From CAWAPD01 sp963783865 (lineage in GTDB: Bacteria > Actinomycetota > Thermoleophilia > UBA2241), in the NCBI GenBank assembly GCA_963783865.1, contig CAWAPD010000002.1:186001-250000 (forward strand): DNA of 64,000 bases. The letters run 5' to 3'. A model generated the notes under the pieces. That model did no database searches. It worked only from the letters and a program-made list of their open reading frames with translations, and was not told where the DNA came from. Of the stretch, positions 32,821 to 40,876 are shown one piece after another. The translations under genes were made by a program, and so were the position numbers. Position 1 is the first letter of the stretch, and every line of letters begins with the position of its first letter.

Positions 32821-33936
32821 GTGAAGTACGTGCGCATGCCCATCGAGGCCGAGTCGCCCGAGCAGCTCGGGTACGGCAACATCCGCTACAACCTGTCCGA
32901 GAGCTCGGTGCGGGACCGCTCGCTCGAGGAGCTCCGTGTGACGCTGCCGCCCGACCTGCTGCTGTTCTACGGCGACCACCTCGGTCACCCGGGGTTGCGC
33001 GAGCTGGTGGCGGCGGCGAGCGGCGCCGGCGTCGCCGCCGATGACGTCCTCGTCACCGCCGGCGCCGCCGGCGCCCTGTTCATGATCGCGACCACGCTGC
33101 TGGGCAAGGGCGACCACCTGGTGGTCGTCCGCCCGAACTACGCCACCAACATCGAGACGCCGCGGGCGATCGAGGCCGACATCAGCTATCTGGACCTCAC
33201 CTTCGAGGAGGGCTTCCGGCTCGACGTCGACCGCCTCTGGGCGCTGGTGCGGCCCGAGACGAAGTACGTGAGCGTCACCCTGCCGCACAACCCCACCGGG
33301 CAGCTGGTCGACGAGGCCGAGCTGCGCAAGCTGGTCGGCCTCGTCGAGCGCGCCGGGCTGCGCCTGCTGGTCGACGAGACCTACCGCGACATGACGTTCG
33401 GTGCCCCCCTCCCCACCACAGCCTCGCTCAGCGACCGGGCGATCAGCGTCACCTCGCTGTCGAAGAGCTACGGCATCCCCGGGATCCGCGTCGGCTGGCT
33501 GGTCTGCCGCGACCGCGAGCTGATGACGCGGGTCCTCTCGGCCAAGGAGCAGATCGGCATCTGCGGCAGCGTCGTCGACGAGGAGATCGCCTACCAGACG
33601 TACGCGCGCCGCGGCGAGTGGCTGCCCGAGGTCTCAGGCCGCATCGCCGAGGCCTTGGCGACGATGCGGGCGTGGATGGCCGGCGAGCAACGGATGGAGT
33701 GGGTGGAGCCGCGCGGCGGATGCGTCTGCTTCCCCCGCATCAGGCTCGATGTGCCGGTCGACCCCGACGTGTTCTACCGCGTGCTGCTCGAGGAGTTCGG
33801 CACGTATGTGGGGCCGGGCCACTGGTTCGAGCAGTCGCGCCGCCACATGCGGGTCGGCTTCGGCTGGCCGCTGCCGGACGAGCTGGCGAAGGGCCTGGAG
33901 GGCATCTCCGGCGCGATCACGGCGAGCCTGCGCTAG
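32821..33936 (+). CDS. PLP-dependent class I/II aminotransferase
   Basis: Protein of 371 residues. HNPTG (Asn157), DETYRD (Asp185, Tyr188) and SLSKSYGIPGIRVG (Lys215, which would bind PLP) define the fold-type I active site; HMRVGFGW near the C-terminus carries the substrate-carboxylate Arg. The substrate is unknown. The GTG start at 32821 has GAGG six bases upstream; the longer open frame reaches further but lacks an SD. Confidence 0.9.
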   Translation: MKYVRMPIEAESPEQLGYGNIRYNLSESSVRDRSLEELRVTLPPDLLLFYGDHLGHPGLRELVAAASGAGVAADDVLVTAGAAGALFMIATTLLGKGDHLVVVRPNYATNIETPRAIEADISYLDLTFEEGFRLDVDRLWALVRPETKYVSVTLPHNPTGQLVDEAELRKLVGLVERAGLRLLVDETYRDMTFGAPLPTTASLSDRAISVTSLSKSYGIPGIRVGWLVCRDRELMTRVLSAKEQIGICGSVVDEEIAYQTYARRGEWLPEVSGRIAEALATMRAWMAGEQRMEWVEPRGGCVCFPRIRLDVPVDPDVFYRVLLEEFGTYVGPGHWFEQSRRHMRVGFGWPLPDELAKGLEGISGAITASLR

Positions 33937-33952
33937 AACGAAGCGACCGGGG

Positions 33953-34567
33953 CTAGCCCCGGTCGAGCAGGCGGCGCAGCGCCGCCTTGGGGTCGTCGAG
34001 GATCGGCGCCCCGTGGGCGAAGCACAGCACGTCGAACGGCAGCCCGAGTAGGCGCTCGACGCTGCGCCGCGTCTCGGCCGGGTCCTCGTGATACTGCGGC
34101 GGCACGAACGTGACCTCGTCGCCGTGGTGTGACACCAGGTCGGAGACGAAGAACACCCCGGGGTCGGCCTCCAGCAGGAACGAGTAGTGCGGCCACTCGG
34201 GGCCCGGCGTGCGCACGGCCAGCAAACCGCCGGGCAACGTGTCGCCCTCGGCGTAGCGGCGATCCGGCTCTTCGTCGGCCGGCGCGGCGTCCTCGGGCAG
34301 CCAGACCTCGGCCCCGAACTCGCGCCGGCAGCGCCAGGATGCGCGCTGATGACAGCGGGCGGTGAGGAGGACGTGGGTCGGCGCGGGTAGCGTGGCCAGC
34401 GCCTCGTCGCCCAGGCGCACGGGGTCGATGAAGATGGACTCGCCGCCGGCCACCAGCGCTTGCGAACTCGAGGTCGCGCCCCCGATGTTGCTGTTGTGGA
34501 TGCACCAGTGGAAGACGCCCGGGACGACCGGCTCGACGCTCTCGGCGATCTCGCGGGGCTCGGCCAT
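33953..34567 (-). CDS. Metallo-beta-lactamase-fold protein with degenerate metal motif
   Basis: Protein of 204 residues with the general layout of an MBL hydrolase (FHWCIHNSNIGG, IFIDPVRLGDEAL, VRTPGPEWPHYSFLLE, FVSDLVSHHGDE, FAHGAPIL). The usual HxHxDH zinc motif is replaced by TARCHQRAS, so only one His remains there, while later His and Asp residues are kept. It may bind one metal or none and may not be a hydrolase. The gene starts three bases after the STAS-like gene, so both are in one operon, convergent with the aminotransferase gene. Confidence 0.8.
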   Translation of the reverse strand: MAEPREIAESVEPVVPGVFHWCIHNSNIGGATSSSQALVAGGESIFIDPVRLGDEALATLPAPTHVLLTARCHQRASWRCRREFGAEVWLPEDAAPADEEPDRRYAEGDTLPGGLLAVRTPGPEWPHYSFLLEADPGVFFVSDLVSHHGDEVTFVPPQYHEDPAETRRSVERLLGLPFDVLCFAHGAPILDDPKAALRRLLDRG

Positions 34568-34569
34568 GG

Positions 34570-34890
34570 CTAGGCGCTCGCGCGCGCCATGTCCAGGCGG
34601 TGCGCCAGCGCGAAGCGCAGGACGGCGCGCACGTCGGCACTCGTGTTGACGAGGCGGATCGTCGGGCGCTCGGGCTCGCCTGCGAGGCGCTCCACGAGCA
34701 CGCCGAAACACTCGTCCGCGAACGAGGGCGTGACACTGACGACGCGGGCGAAGTCGAGCTCGATCCAATGCTCGCCGCCGACCCGCTCGTCGAGGTACTC
34801 GCGCACGCGGACCGCGCGCTCGCGGTCGAGGAGGTTGGCTCCATACTCGCCGACGTCGATGGTCGTCACGCTGCCTCTGGGGATAGTCAC
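34570..34890 (-). CDS. STAS-like domain protein (DUF4325 type)
   Basis: Protein of 106 residues. VGEYGANLLDRERAVRVREYL, then ELDFARVVSVTPSFADECFG and FALAHRLDMARA, match the DUF4325 STAS-like family, small proteins often found with ATPases of the HATPase class in signalling. No such partner is seen here. A one-base-scale gap to the MBL gene suggests shared transcription. Confidence 0.75.
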   Translation of the reverse strand: MTIPRGSVTTIDVGEYGANLLDRERAVRVREYLDERVGGEHWIELDFARVVSVTPSFADECFGVLVERLAGEPERPTIRLVNTSADVRAVLRFALAHRLDMARASA

Positions 34891-34994
34891 GATCCAACTC
34901 TATCGCGTGCGGGCGACGCTGTGGACGTTCATCGGGGAGCGCCCGACCTGGAGGCGAGGCCGCGCCGTCCACACTCGAGGCAAAGGAGAAGACG

Positions 34995-35019
34995 GGGGAG
35001 GCGGCTGCGCCGCCTCCCC
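34995..35019 (-). terminator. GC hairpin after the clostripain-family gene
   Basis: GGGGAGGCGGC (34995-35005) and GCCGCCTCCCC (35009-35019) with a TGC loop, nine bases after the gene's stop. It has no U-tract, like the hairpins at 13767 and 27337. Confidence 0.6.
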
Positions 35020-35027
35020 GCCCTCCG

Positions 35028-37622
35028 TCAACGAATCACGAGTGGAGACGGGAAGAACGAGAACGGCCGCAGCCGCGAGCGGTTGCCGGACTCGTCGACG
35101 GCCGAGACGTGTATCTCGTAGCTCCCCGCGGGCAGCGTCCACGTGAACCACTGCGTCCCCTGCCGGACGCCGCAGGGCTGCGATCCCAGGCGGTATCGAC
35201 GAACGACCGCACCGTGCCGCTCAATCGTGATCGTCACCGTCGCAGTAGCACTGGCATTGTCCAGCACTTCATAGTCGAACTGAACTCTCCTGATGCCATC
35301 TGTGTACTCGGTACCGACCCCGTGCGCGTGTGCCCGCGGCCAGGCCACGTCGGCGACGGTCGACTGCCAGCTGGCGCCACCGTCGGTGGTGCGCAGCATC
35401 GGCTCGCCGTCGCCCACGATCCAGCCGTCGGTGTCGCTGATGAACGAGGCCGCCGCCAGGTCGAAGGTCGCGGGCACCGCGCCGGCCGGGGCCGTCCACG
35501 TCGCGCCGCCGTCGGCGCTCTCGAGCACCGTGCCGCCGCTCCCCACGGCCCAGTCGACCGTTCCGCTGGGAGCGCGGGTGACCTTCGCCAGGCACGTGCC
35601 GGCCGGCACTCCGGCCGACGGTGCCCAAATGGCGCCGTTGTCTGTCGAGTAGTACGCCACGCCGGCGCCGGTCACGGGGTCGCCGCCGACCGCGCAGCGC
35701 GGCGCCTCGATCCCGTACAGGACGGCGCCGGGGACGACCTGCTGCACCGTCCAGGTCTGGCCGCCGTCGGTCGTGCGGTAGATGAAGCCGGTCAGGGTGG
35801 CGGCGTTGCCGCCGGCGATCCAGCCGTGCTGGGCGTCGGTGAAGTCGACCGCCCAGAGGTCGTCGCCGCGGGCGCCGTCCCACGTCGGCGCCTTCGCCCA
35901 GTGGGCGCCGCCGTCGGTCGTGTGGAGCAGCGCGCCGTTGGTGCCGCTGACCCAGCCGTTCTGGGCGTCGGTGAAGTCGACCGACATCAGGTATTCGTAG
36001 GTGTGCGAGGGCTCCGTCTTCCACGTGGAACCATCGGTCGATCCTGTGATCATGCTGTCGACCCAGCTCTCGCTGCCCGCCGTCCAGATGTGTGTCGGAT
36101 CGAGGGCATCGATGCCGCCGAACTCGTACGCGTACCAAGCTAGTGGGCTGCGGTTGCGCCAGTGCGCGCCGCCGTCGGTCGTGTGCAGGATGATCGCGTT
36201 CTCGCTCACGTTGTTGTAGCCGACCGCCCAGCCGTTCTGCTGGTCGATGAAGTCGACGCCGGTGAGACCGTAGGAGGCGCGCACGGTGGTCGTGTGCGGC
36301 CAGCCCAGCCTGTCGCCGAGCGCCTTCGTGGAGTGGCGTGCCGTCGCGGCCTTGGCGCCGTGGTGGGCCGGGGCGGTCGGCAGCGCGGCGGGAGCCGCGC
36401 TGCCGGCCGCCGCCATCGCGTTGTAGGCCTTCAGGAACGCGTACCAGCCCGCGCCTGTGGGCGCCGGCTGCCCGAACGCCACCTGATGCAGGTAGTCGCT
36501 ACGGTAGTAGGGCCAGTCCTGGTCGGCGCCCCACCAGATGGTCATGCCCTGGTAGGCCGCCGAGTAGGAGCCGGACCAGAGACCGAGGACGGCGCCGCGG
36601 CAGTCCTTCGCCACCGTCGCCGAGAGCGTCTTGAGCGTCGTGTCGGCGATCTGTGGATCGGCCGCGAGGGCGTCACAGAGCTGGGCCACGTCGACGTGCC
36701 ACGACTCCCAGGCGTAGATGCACGTCTTCAGGTCGGCGTCGTAGCGCGACTTGAGTGTCGGCAGGTCGAGCTTCATGCGGGCGACCCACGCCTGCAGGTC
36801 GGCGGTGGCGGCGCCGACAGCGCCGACGTCGATCGCGCTCATGCTGGTCCAGTTGAAGGAGCGCCTCGGCAAATAGTACCGCTGGTAGGCCGTCACGAGA
36901 TCGCGAGCCACGTCGGCCGGCACGAGCGATGGGTCGGCGACCAGCGGCGCGAAGGCGATGTCGTAGGGGATGCCGTCCTGGTCGATCTCCTCCTCTGAGC
37001 CGACCAGGTACTTCACGAGGGGAGCGGCCGGAGAGCCGGCCTGCATCTGCGCGAGCTGGTAGGCGACCTCGACGTCGCCCATGTTGCAGGCGTCGAACGA
37101 GAGGACGTCGATGGGCACGCCGGCGCCCTCGACGGCCCGCGTCATCTCGGGCATCGTGATGTTGTCCCAGGCCGAGGTCTGGTCCCACGAGAAGCCGCGC
37201 CACGCGTAGCCGTGGTCGAGGATGCTGACGCCGAGGTGGTCCGAGGGGTACCTGGCGTGGATCTGCGCGAGGAACCACTCGAGCGTGGCGCCACTGCCGA
37301 AATCCCTTTCGCGGAAGGTCGCGACCTTGGTGCAGTGGCCGTCGCCGAGCTCGAACAGGGTCGTCCCGCCCTTGCCGGGCATGTCGACCATGGCGACGAT
37401 GTGGACCTGTGGGTTCGTGGGGATGCGGGCGAGGAACGGGCGCGTGAACTGCGCCCACGTGTAAGCGAGGTCGTTGTCCTCGTTGGTGTAGAAGGCGTAG
37501 GTCCAGGCGACGGGCGACGGCGAGGCGGGCGGCGCGGCCGCGCCGGCCGCGGGCGCCGTCGCCACTCCCAGCGCAGTCAGTACCGACAGGGAAAGCACGA
37601 ACAGGACGCCCCAACGTCTCAC
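35028..37622 (-). CDS. Secreted clostripain-family (C11) peptidase fused to a seven-motif beta-propeller
   Basis: Protein of 864 residues. Signal peptide to about residue 29, then a C11 caspase-fold peptidase domain (about 35-410) with the catalytic His137 in SILDHGYAW and Cys179 in LSFDACNMGD. After an Ala-rich linker there is a propeller (about 440-760) with seven Asp-box motifs, for example LHTTDGGAHW (twice), YRTTDGGQTW, ESADGGATW and LRTTDGGASW. The last 95 residues resemble a beta-sandwich (FTWTLPAGSYEIHVSAVDESG). The enzyme probably cleaves after basic residues outside the cell. The GTG start at 37622 follows AAAGGGG. The combination with a YCF48-like propeller is unusual. Confidence 0.88.
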   Translation of the reverse strand: MRRWGVLFVLSLSVLTALGVATAPAAGAAAPPASPSPVAWTYAFYTNEDNDLAYTWAQFTRPFLARIPTNPQVHIVAMVDMPGKGGTTLFELGDGHCTKVATFRERDFGSGATLEWFLAQIHARYPSDHLGVSILDHGYAWRGFSWDQTSAWDNITMPEMTRAVEGAGVPIDVLSFDACNMGDVEVAYQLAQMQAGSPAAPLVKYLVGSEEEIDQDGIPYDIAFAPLVADPSLVPADVARDLVTAYQRYYLPRRSFNWTSMSAIDVGAVGAATADLQAWVARMKLDLPTLKSRYDADLKTCIYAWESWHVDVAQLCDALAADPQIADTTLKTLSATVAKDCRGAVLGLWSGSYSAAYQGMTIWWGADQDWPYYRSDYLHQVAFGQPAPTGAGWYAFLKAYNAMAAAGSAAPAALPTAPAHHGAKAATARHSTKALGDRLGWPHTTTVRASYGLTGVDFIDQQNGWAVGYNNVSENAIILHTTDGGAHWRNRSPLAWYAYEFGGIDALDPTHIWTAGSESWVDSMITGSTDGSTWKTEPSHTYEYLMSVDFTDAQNGWVSGTNGALLHTTDGGAHWAKAPTWDGARGDDLWAVDFTDAQHGWIAGGNAATLTGFIYRTTDGGQTWTVQQVVPGAVLYGIEAPRCAVGGDPVTGAGVAYYSTDNGAIWAPSAGVPAGTCLAKVTRAPSGTVDWAVGSGGTVLESADGGATWTAPAGAVPATFDLAAASFISDTDGWIVGDGEPMLRTTDGGASWQSTVADVAWPRAHAHGVGTEYTDGIRRVQFDYEVLDNASATATVTITIERHGAVVRRYRLGSQPCGVRQGTQWFTWTLPAGSYEIHVSAVDESGNRSRLRPFSFFPSPLVIR

Positions 37623-37720
37623 CTGACACCCCTTTCGCCGGTGCAGGCCCGGGACCGGCGCGTCGGCGCGCGCCCTTTCCCTGGCCCATGGCCTGACGGC
37701 GTCGTCGCCGTCACCCGACT

Positions 37721-37748
37721 ATGGTAGTCCGAGGAGCGGTGGGCGCAA
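37721..37748 (-). promoter_or_regulatory. Candidate promoter of the C11 peptidase gene
   Basis: TTGCGC (37743-37748) and TACCAT (37721-37726) on the minus strand with a 16-base spacer, the same -35 hexamer and spacing as the ammonia-lyase promoter. The leader would be about 90 bases. Confidence 0.4.
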
Positions 37749-37804
37749 GTCGAACGCCGTGGACGCGGCGGTGGACAAGGCGGGTCGACGACGTGCGGAA
37801 CGCG

Positions 37805-39301
37805 TCAGGGCAGTGTGCGGACCACGTGCTCGATCACGCGCAGCAGCGGCGTGGGGTACACGCCCAGCCAGATCACGACGGCCGTGAGGGCGCACAGGGC
37901 GAAGGCGGCGGCCGGCGGGGCGGCGGGCAGGGCGCCCGCCGGAGCGGGCGCCGCGCCAGCCGCCCCGCCGGCCGCCGCCGCGACACCGCCGGCGGCCTCG
38001 GCTTCGGCCTCGGCCGCCGGCACGTACATCGCCACGACGATCCGCGTGTAGTAGTAGAGCGACACGGCGCTCATCGCGACGAGCACGATGAGGAGGCCCC
38101 ACAGCGACGCGCCGGCGCCGGCGTCGACCACGTAGAACTTGGCCACGAAGCCGGCCGTCAGCGGCAGCCCCGCGAGCGCGAACAGGACCACGGCGAAGAC
38201 CGCCGCCAGCCACGGCTTGCGCACCGCCAGCCCACGGTAGTCCTCGAGCCGGTCGGCGTCGCGCTCGGGGGTGGACATCGCCGTCACCACGCCGAAGCCG
38301 GCCAGGGTGATCGCCGTGTAGGCCACGAGGTAGAAGACCACGGCCGTCGCGGCGGTCTCGCCGGTGGCGATGAAGGCGACGGTGACGTAGCCGAGCTGGG
38401 CGATCGACGAGTAGGCGAGCAGCCGCTTCACGTTCTGCTGGCGCAGGGCCAGCAGGTTGCCGGCGATCATCGAGGCGGCGGCGATCGCGACCAGGATCGC
38501 GTAGACGCTGCCCGTCGCGTGCAGGCCGCTGTCGCGATAGATGCGCAGGACGAGGGCGAAGACGGCTGCCTTGGAGACGGTGGCGATGAGCGCCGTCACC
38601 GGCGCCGGCGCGCCCTGGTAGACGTCGGGCGTCCACATGTGGAAGGGCACCAGCGCGAGCTTGAACCCCAGGCCGACGAAGATCAGCGCCAGGCCGCCGG
38701 CCAGAACGGCCGCGGCGGCGCCGGCGAGGTGCGCCGTGCCGAGGCCGGCGAACGACATCGTCCCGATCTCCGCGTAGACGAGCGCCATGCCGAAGAGCAG
38801 GAAGGCGGCGGTCACGGCCGCCAGGATCAGGTACTTGACCGCCGCCTCGACCGCCTGGTCGCGCAGCCGCGGGTAGGCGATCAGCACGTAGAGCGACACG
38901 CTCAGCAGCTCCAGGCCGAGGAACAGCGAGGCGAACTGGGTGCTGGCGACCAGCGTCGAGCCTCCGAGCAGCGCCATCAGCAGCAGCGCGTAGTAGTCGC
39001 CGGGGTAGTCGTCGCGGTCCTTCAGGTACCGGTACGACAGCAGGGCGACGACCGCGGTCCCCGAGGCGAGCAGGGCGATGAAGAACAGCGTGTAGCCGTC
39101 GACCAGCAGCAGCGGCGTCACCTGGCGCACCGAGCGCGTGGCCGGCACGGCGAGCGTGGCGGCCGTGACGGCCAGGAAGAAGAGCGTGAGACCCAGCAGC
39201 AGCCCGTGGCTGCGCGTGCCGGTGCCCACCAGCGCGACCACGACCGGCGCCAGCGTCATCACGACGAAGGGCAACAGCGTGAGGATGTCGCCCGCGTGCA
39301 T
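37805..39301 (-). CDS. nuoN: NADH-quinone oxidoreductase subunit N
   Basis: Antiporter-like proton-pumping subunit of complex I, 498 residues, about 14 membrane helices. FHMWTPDVYQGAPAPVTA and LLAYSSIAQLGYV are diagnostic. The C-terminal part contains an Ala/Pro-rich insert before the last helix (EAEAEAAGGVAAAAGGAAGA...), longer than usual. The start ATG at 39301 overlaps the nuoM stop. It is the last gene of the block; no clear terminator hairpin is seen in the 180 bases that follow. Confidence 0.96.
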   Translation of the reverse strand: MHAGDILTLLPFVVMTLAPVVVALVGTGTRSHGLLLGLTLFFLAVTAATLAVPATRSVRQVTPLLLVDGYTLFFIALLASGTAVVALLSYRYLKDRDDYPGDYYALLLMALLGGSTLVASTQFASLFLGLELLSVSLYVLIAYPRLRDQAVEAAVKYLILAAVTAAFLLFGMALVYAEIGTMSFAGLGTAHLAGAAAAVLAGGLALIFVGLGFKLALVPFHMWTPDVYQGAPAPVTALIATVSKAAVFALVLRIYRDSGLHATGSVYAILVAIAAASMIAGNLLALRQQNVKRLLAYSSIAQLGYVTVAFIATGETAATAVVFYLVAYTAITLAGFGVVTAMSTPERDADRLEDYRGLAVRKPWLAAVFAVVLFALAGLPLTAGFVAKFYVVDAGAGASLWGLLIVLVAMSAVSLYYYTRIVVAMYVPAAEAEAEAAGGVAAAAGGAAGAAPAPAGALPAAPPAAAFALCALTAVVIWLGVYPTPLLRVIEHVVRTLP

Positions 39302-40876
39302 CACGGCGCGGAGCTCCCGGTCGCGGCCGACAGGGCGGCGGGCGAGGGCGGCGGCGGGGCTGGCTGCGAAGCAGCGGTCCCCGCCGCCGCTCCGCCGGCC
39401 TTCGCCTGCACCTGCACATTGACGACCGCCGGGCGCGACGTGTTCAGCACAGGCTGCGGGTAGACGCCCAGCCACAGCAGCGGCGCGATCATGAAGGCCA
39501 TCACCAGCGCCTCACGCGCCGTGAGGTCGGCCAGCCGCCAGTCGTGCACGTTCTCGCCCTGGAACACACGCTGCATCAGCCACAGCGAGTACACGGTCGC
39601 GAAGACGAGGCCGACGGCGGCCAGCACGGTGGCCGGCTCGCTCACCGTCCAGGCGCCGATCAGGATCAGGAACTCGCCCACGAAGTTGCCCAGGCCCGGC
39701 AGGCCCAGCGAGGCCAAGGGCGAAGACCATGGCGACGGCGCCCATCCTGGGCGCCGTCGCCCACAGGCCTCCGAAGCGGTCCATGTCGCGGGTGTGCGTG
39801 CGTTCCTGCAGCAGGCCGACCAGGGCGAACAGCGCGCCGGTCGAGAAGGCGTGGCTCAGGATCTCGATCACCGCGCCCTGCAGCGCCAGCTCGTTCCAGG
39901 CGAAGATGCCGAGCAGCACGAATCCCATGTGGCTGACGCTCGTGTAGGCGACCAGCCGCTTGAGGTCGCGCTGGCCGTACGCCAGAAGCGCGCCGTACAG
40001 GATGCCGGCCACCGCCAGCCCCATCGCCCAGGGCGCGAACTTGAAGGCCACCTGGGGGAACAGCGGGATCTGGAAGCGGATGATCCCGTAGGCGCCGACC
40101 TTGATCAGCAGCCCGGCGAGCACGAGGCTGCCGGCGGTCGGCGCCTGCGTGTGAGCGTCGGGCAGCCAGCTGTGCACCGGAACCGCCGGCAGCTTGACGG
40201 CGAAGGCGGCGAAGAAGCCGAGCATCAGCAGCCACGCGGTCGTCTGCGACATGTGGGTGCCGAGCAGCTGCAGGTAGTCGAACGTGTAGACGCCGGTGTC
40301 GCGACCGTGGATCACGTACAGGGCCAGGATCGCGACCAACATCAGCAGACCGCCGGCCTGGGTGAAGATGAAGAACTTGACCGCCGCGTAGACGCGCCGC
40401 TCGTGGCCCCACAGGGCGATCACGAAGTACATGGGCACGAGCATCATCTCGAAGAAGAAGACGAACAGGAACAGGTCGAGGGCGAGGAAGGCGCCGACCA
40501 GCGCCGCCAGCGTCCAGAGCAGCATGAAGTGGAAGAGGCCGACGCGGCGGTCGATGTCGCGCCACGAGACCACCACCGAGAGGGCGCCGATGCCGTAGCA
40601 GAGCAGCACCAGCAGCAGGCTGAGGCCGTCCATGCCCAGGAAGAAGCTCACGCCGAGCTGCGGGATCCAGGCGCGGTGGAAGGTCTCGAGCCAGGGCCCG
40701 TGGGCGGTGATCGAGAAGTCGCCGGCGTGGGCGATCCAGAGGCCGACGGTGGCGGCGAAGCCGGCCGCCATCGTCGCCAGGGCCACCCAGCGGGCGGCGT
40801 CCGGCCTGGCTCGCCCGGCGAGCCAGGCGGCCACGCCGCCCGCGAACGGCAGCAGCACGAGCACGGCCAGGATCAT
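39301..40876 (-). CDS. nuoM: NADH-quinone oxidoreductase subunit M, frameshifted in this sequence
   Basis: Proton-pumping membrane subunit, 524 residues when corrected. The first 1.15 kb reads normally (HSWLPDAHTQAPTAGS, LVAYTSVSHMGFVLLG) up to MGAVAMVFAL; the next frame then continues ASLGLPGLGNFVGEFLILIG, which is the NuoM consensus. The AA at 39716-39717 is one base too long: with a single A the frame reads MVFALASLGLPGLGNF. The total length minus one base is divisible by three. The C-terminus ends in a low-complexity Ala/Pro stretch. The ATG overlaps the nuoL stop. Confidence 0.94.
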
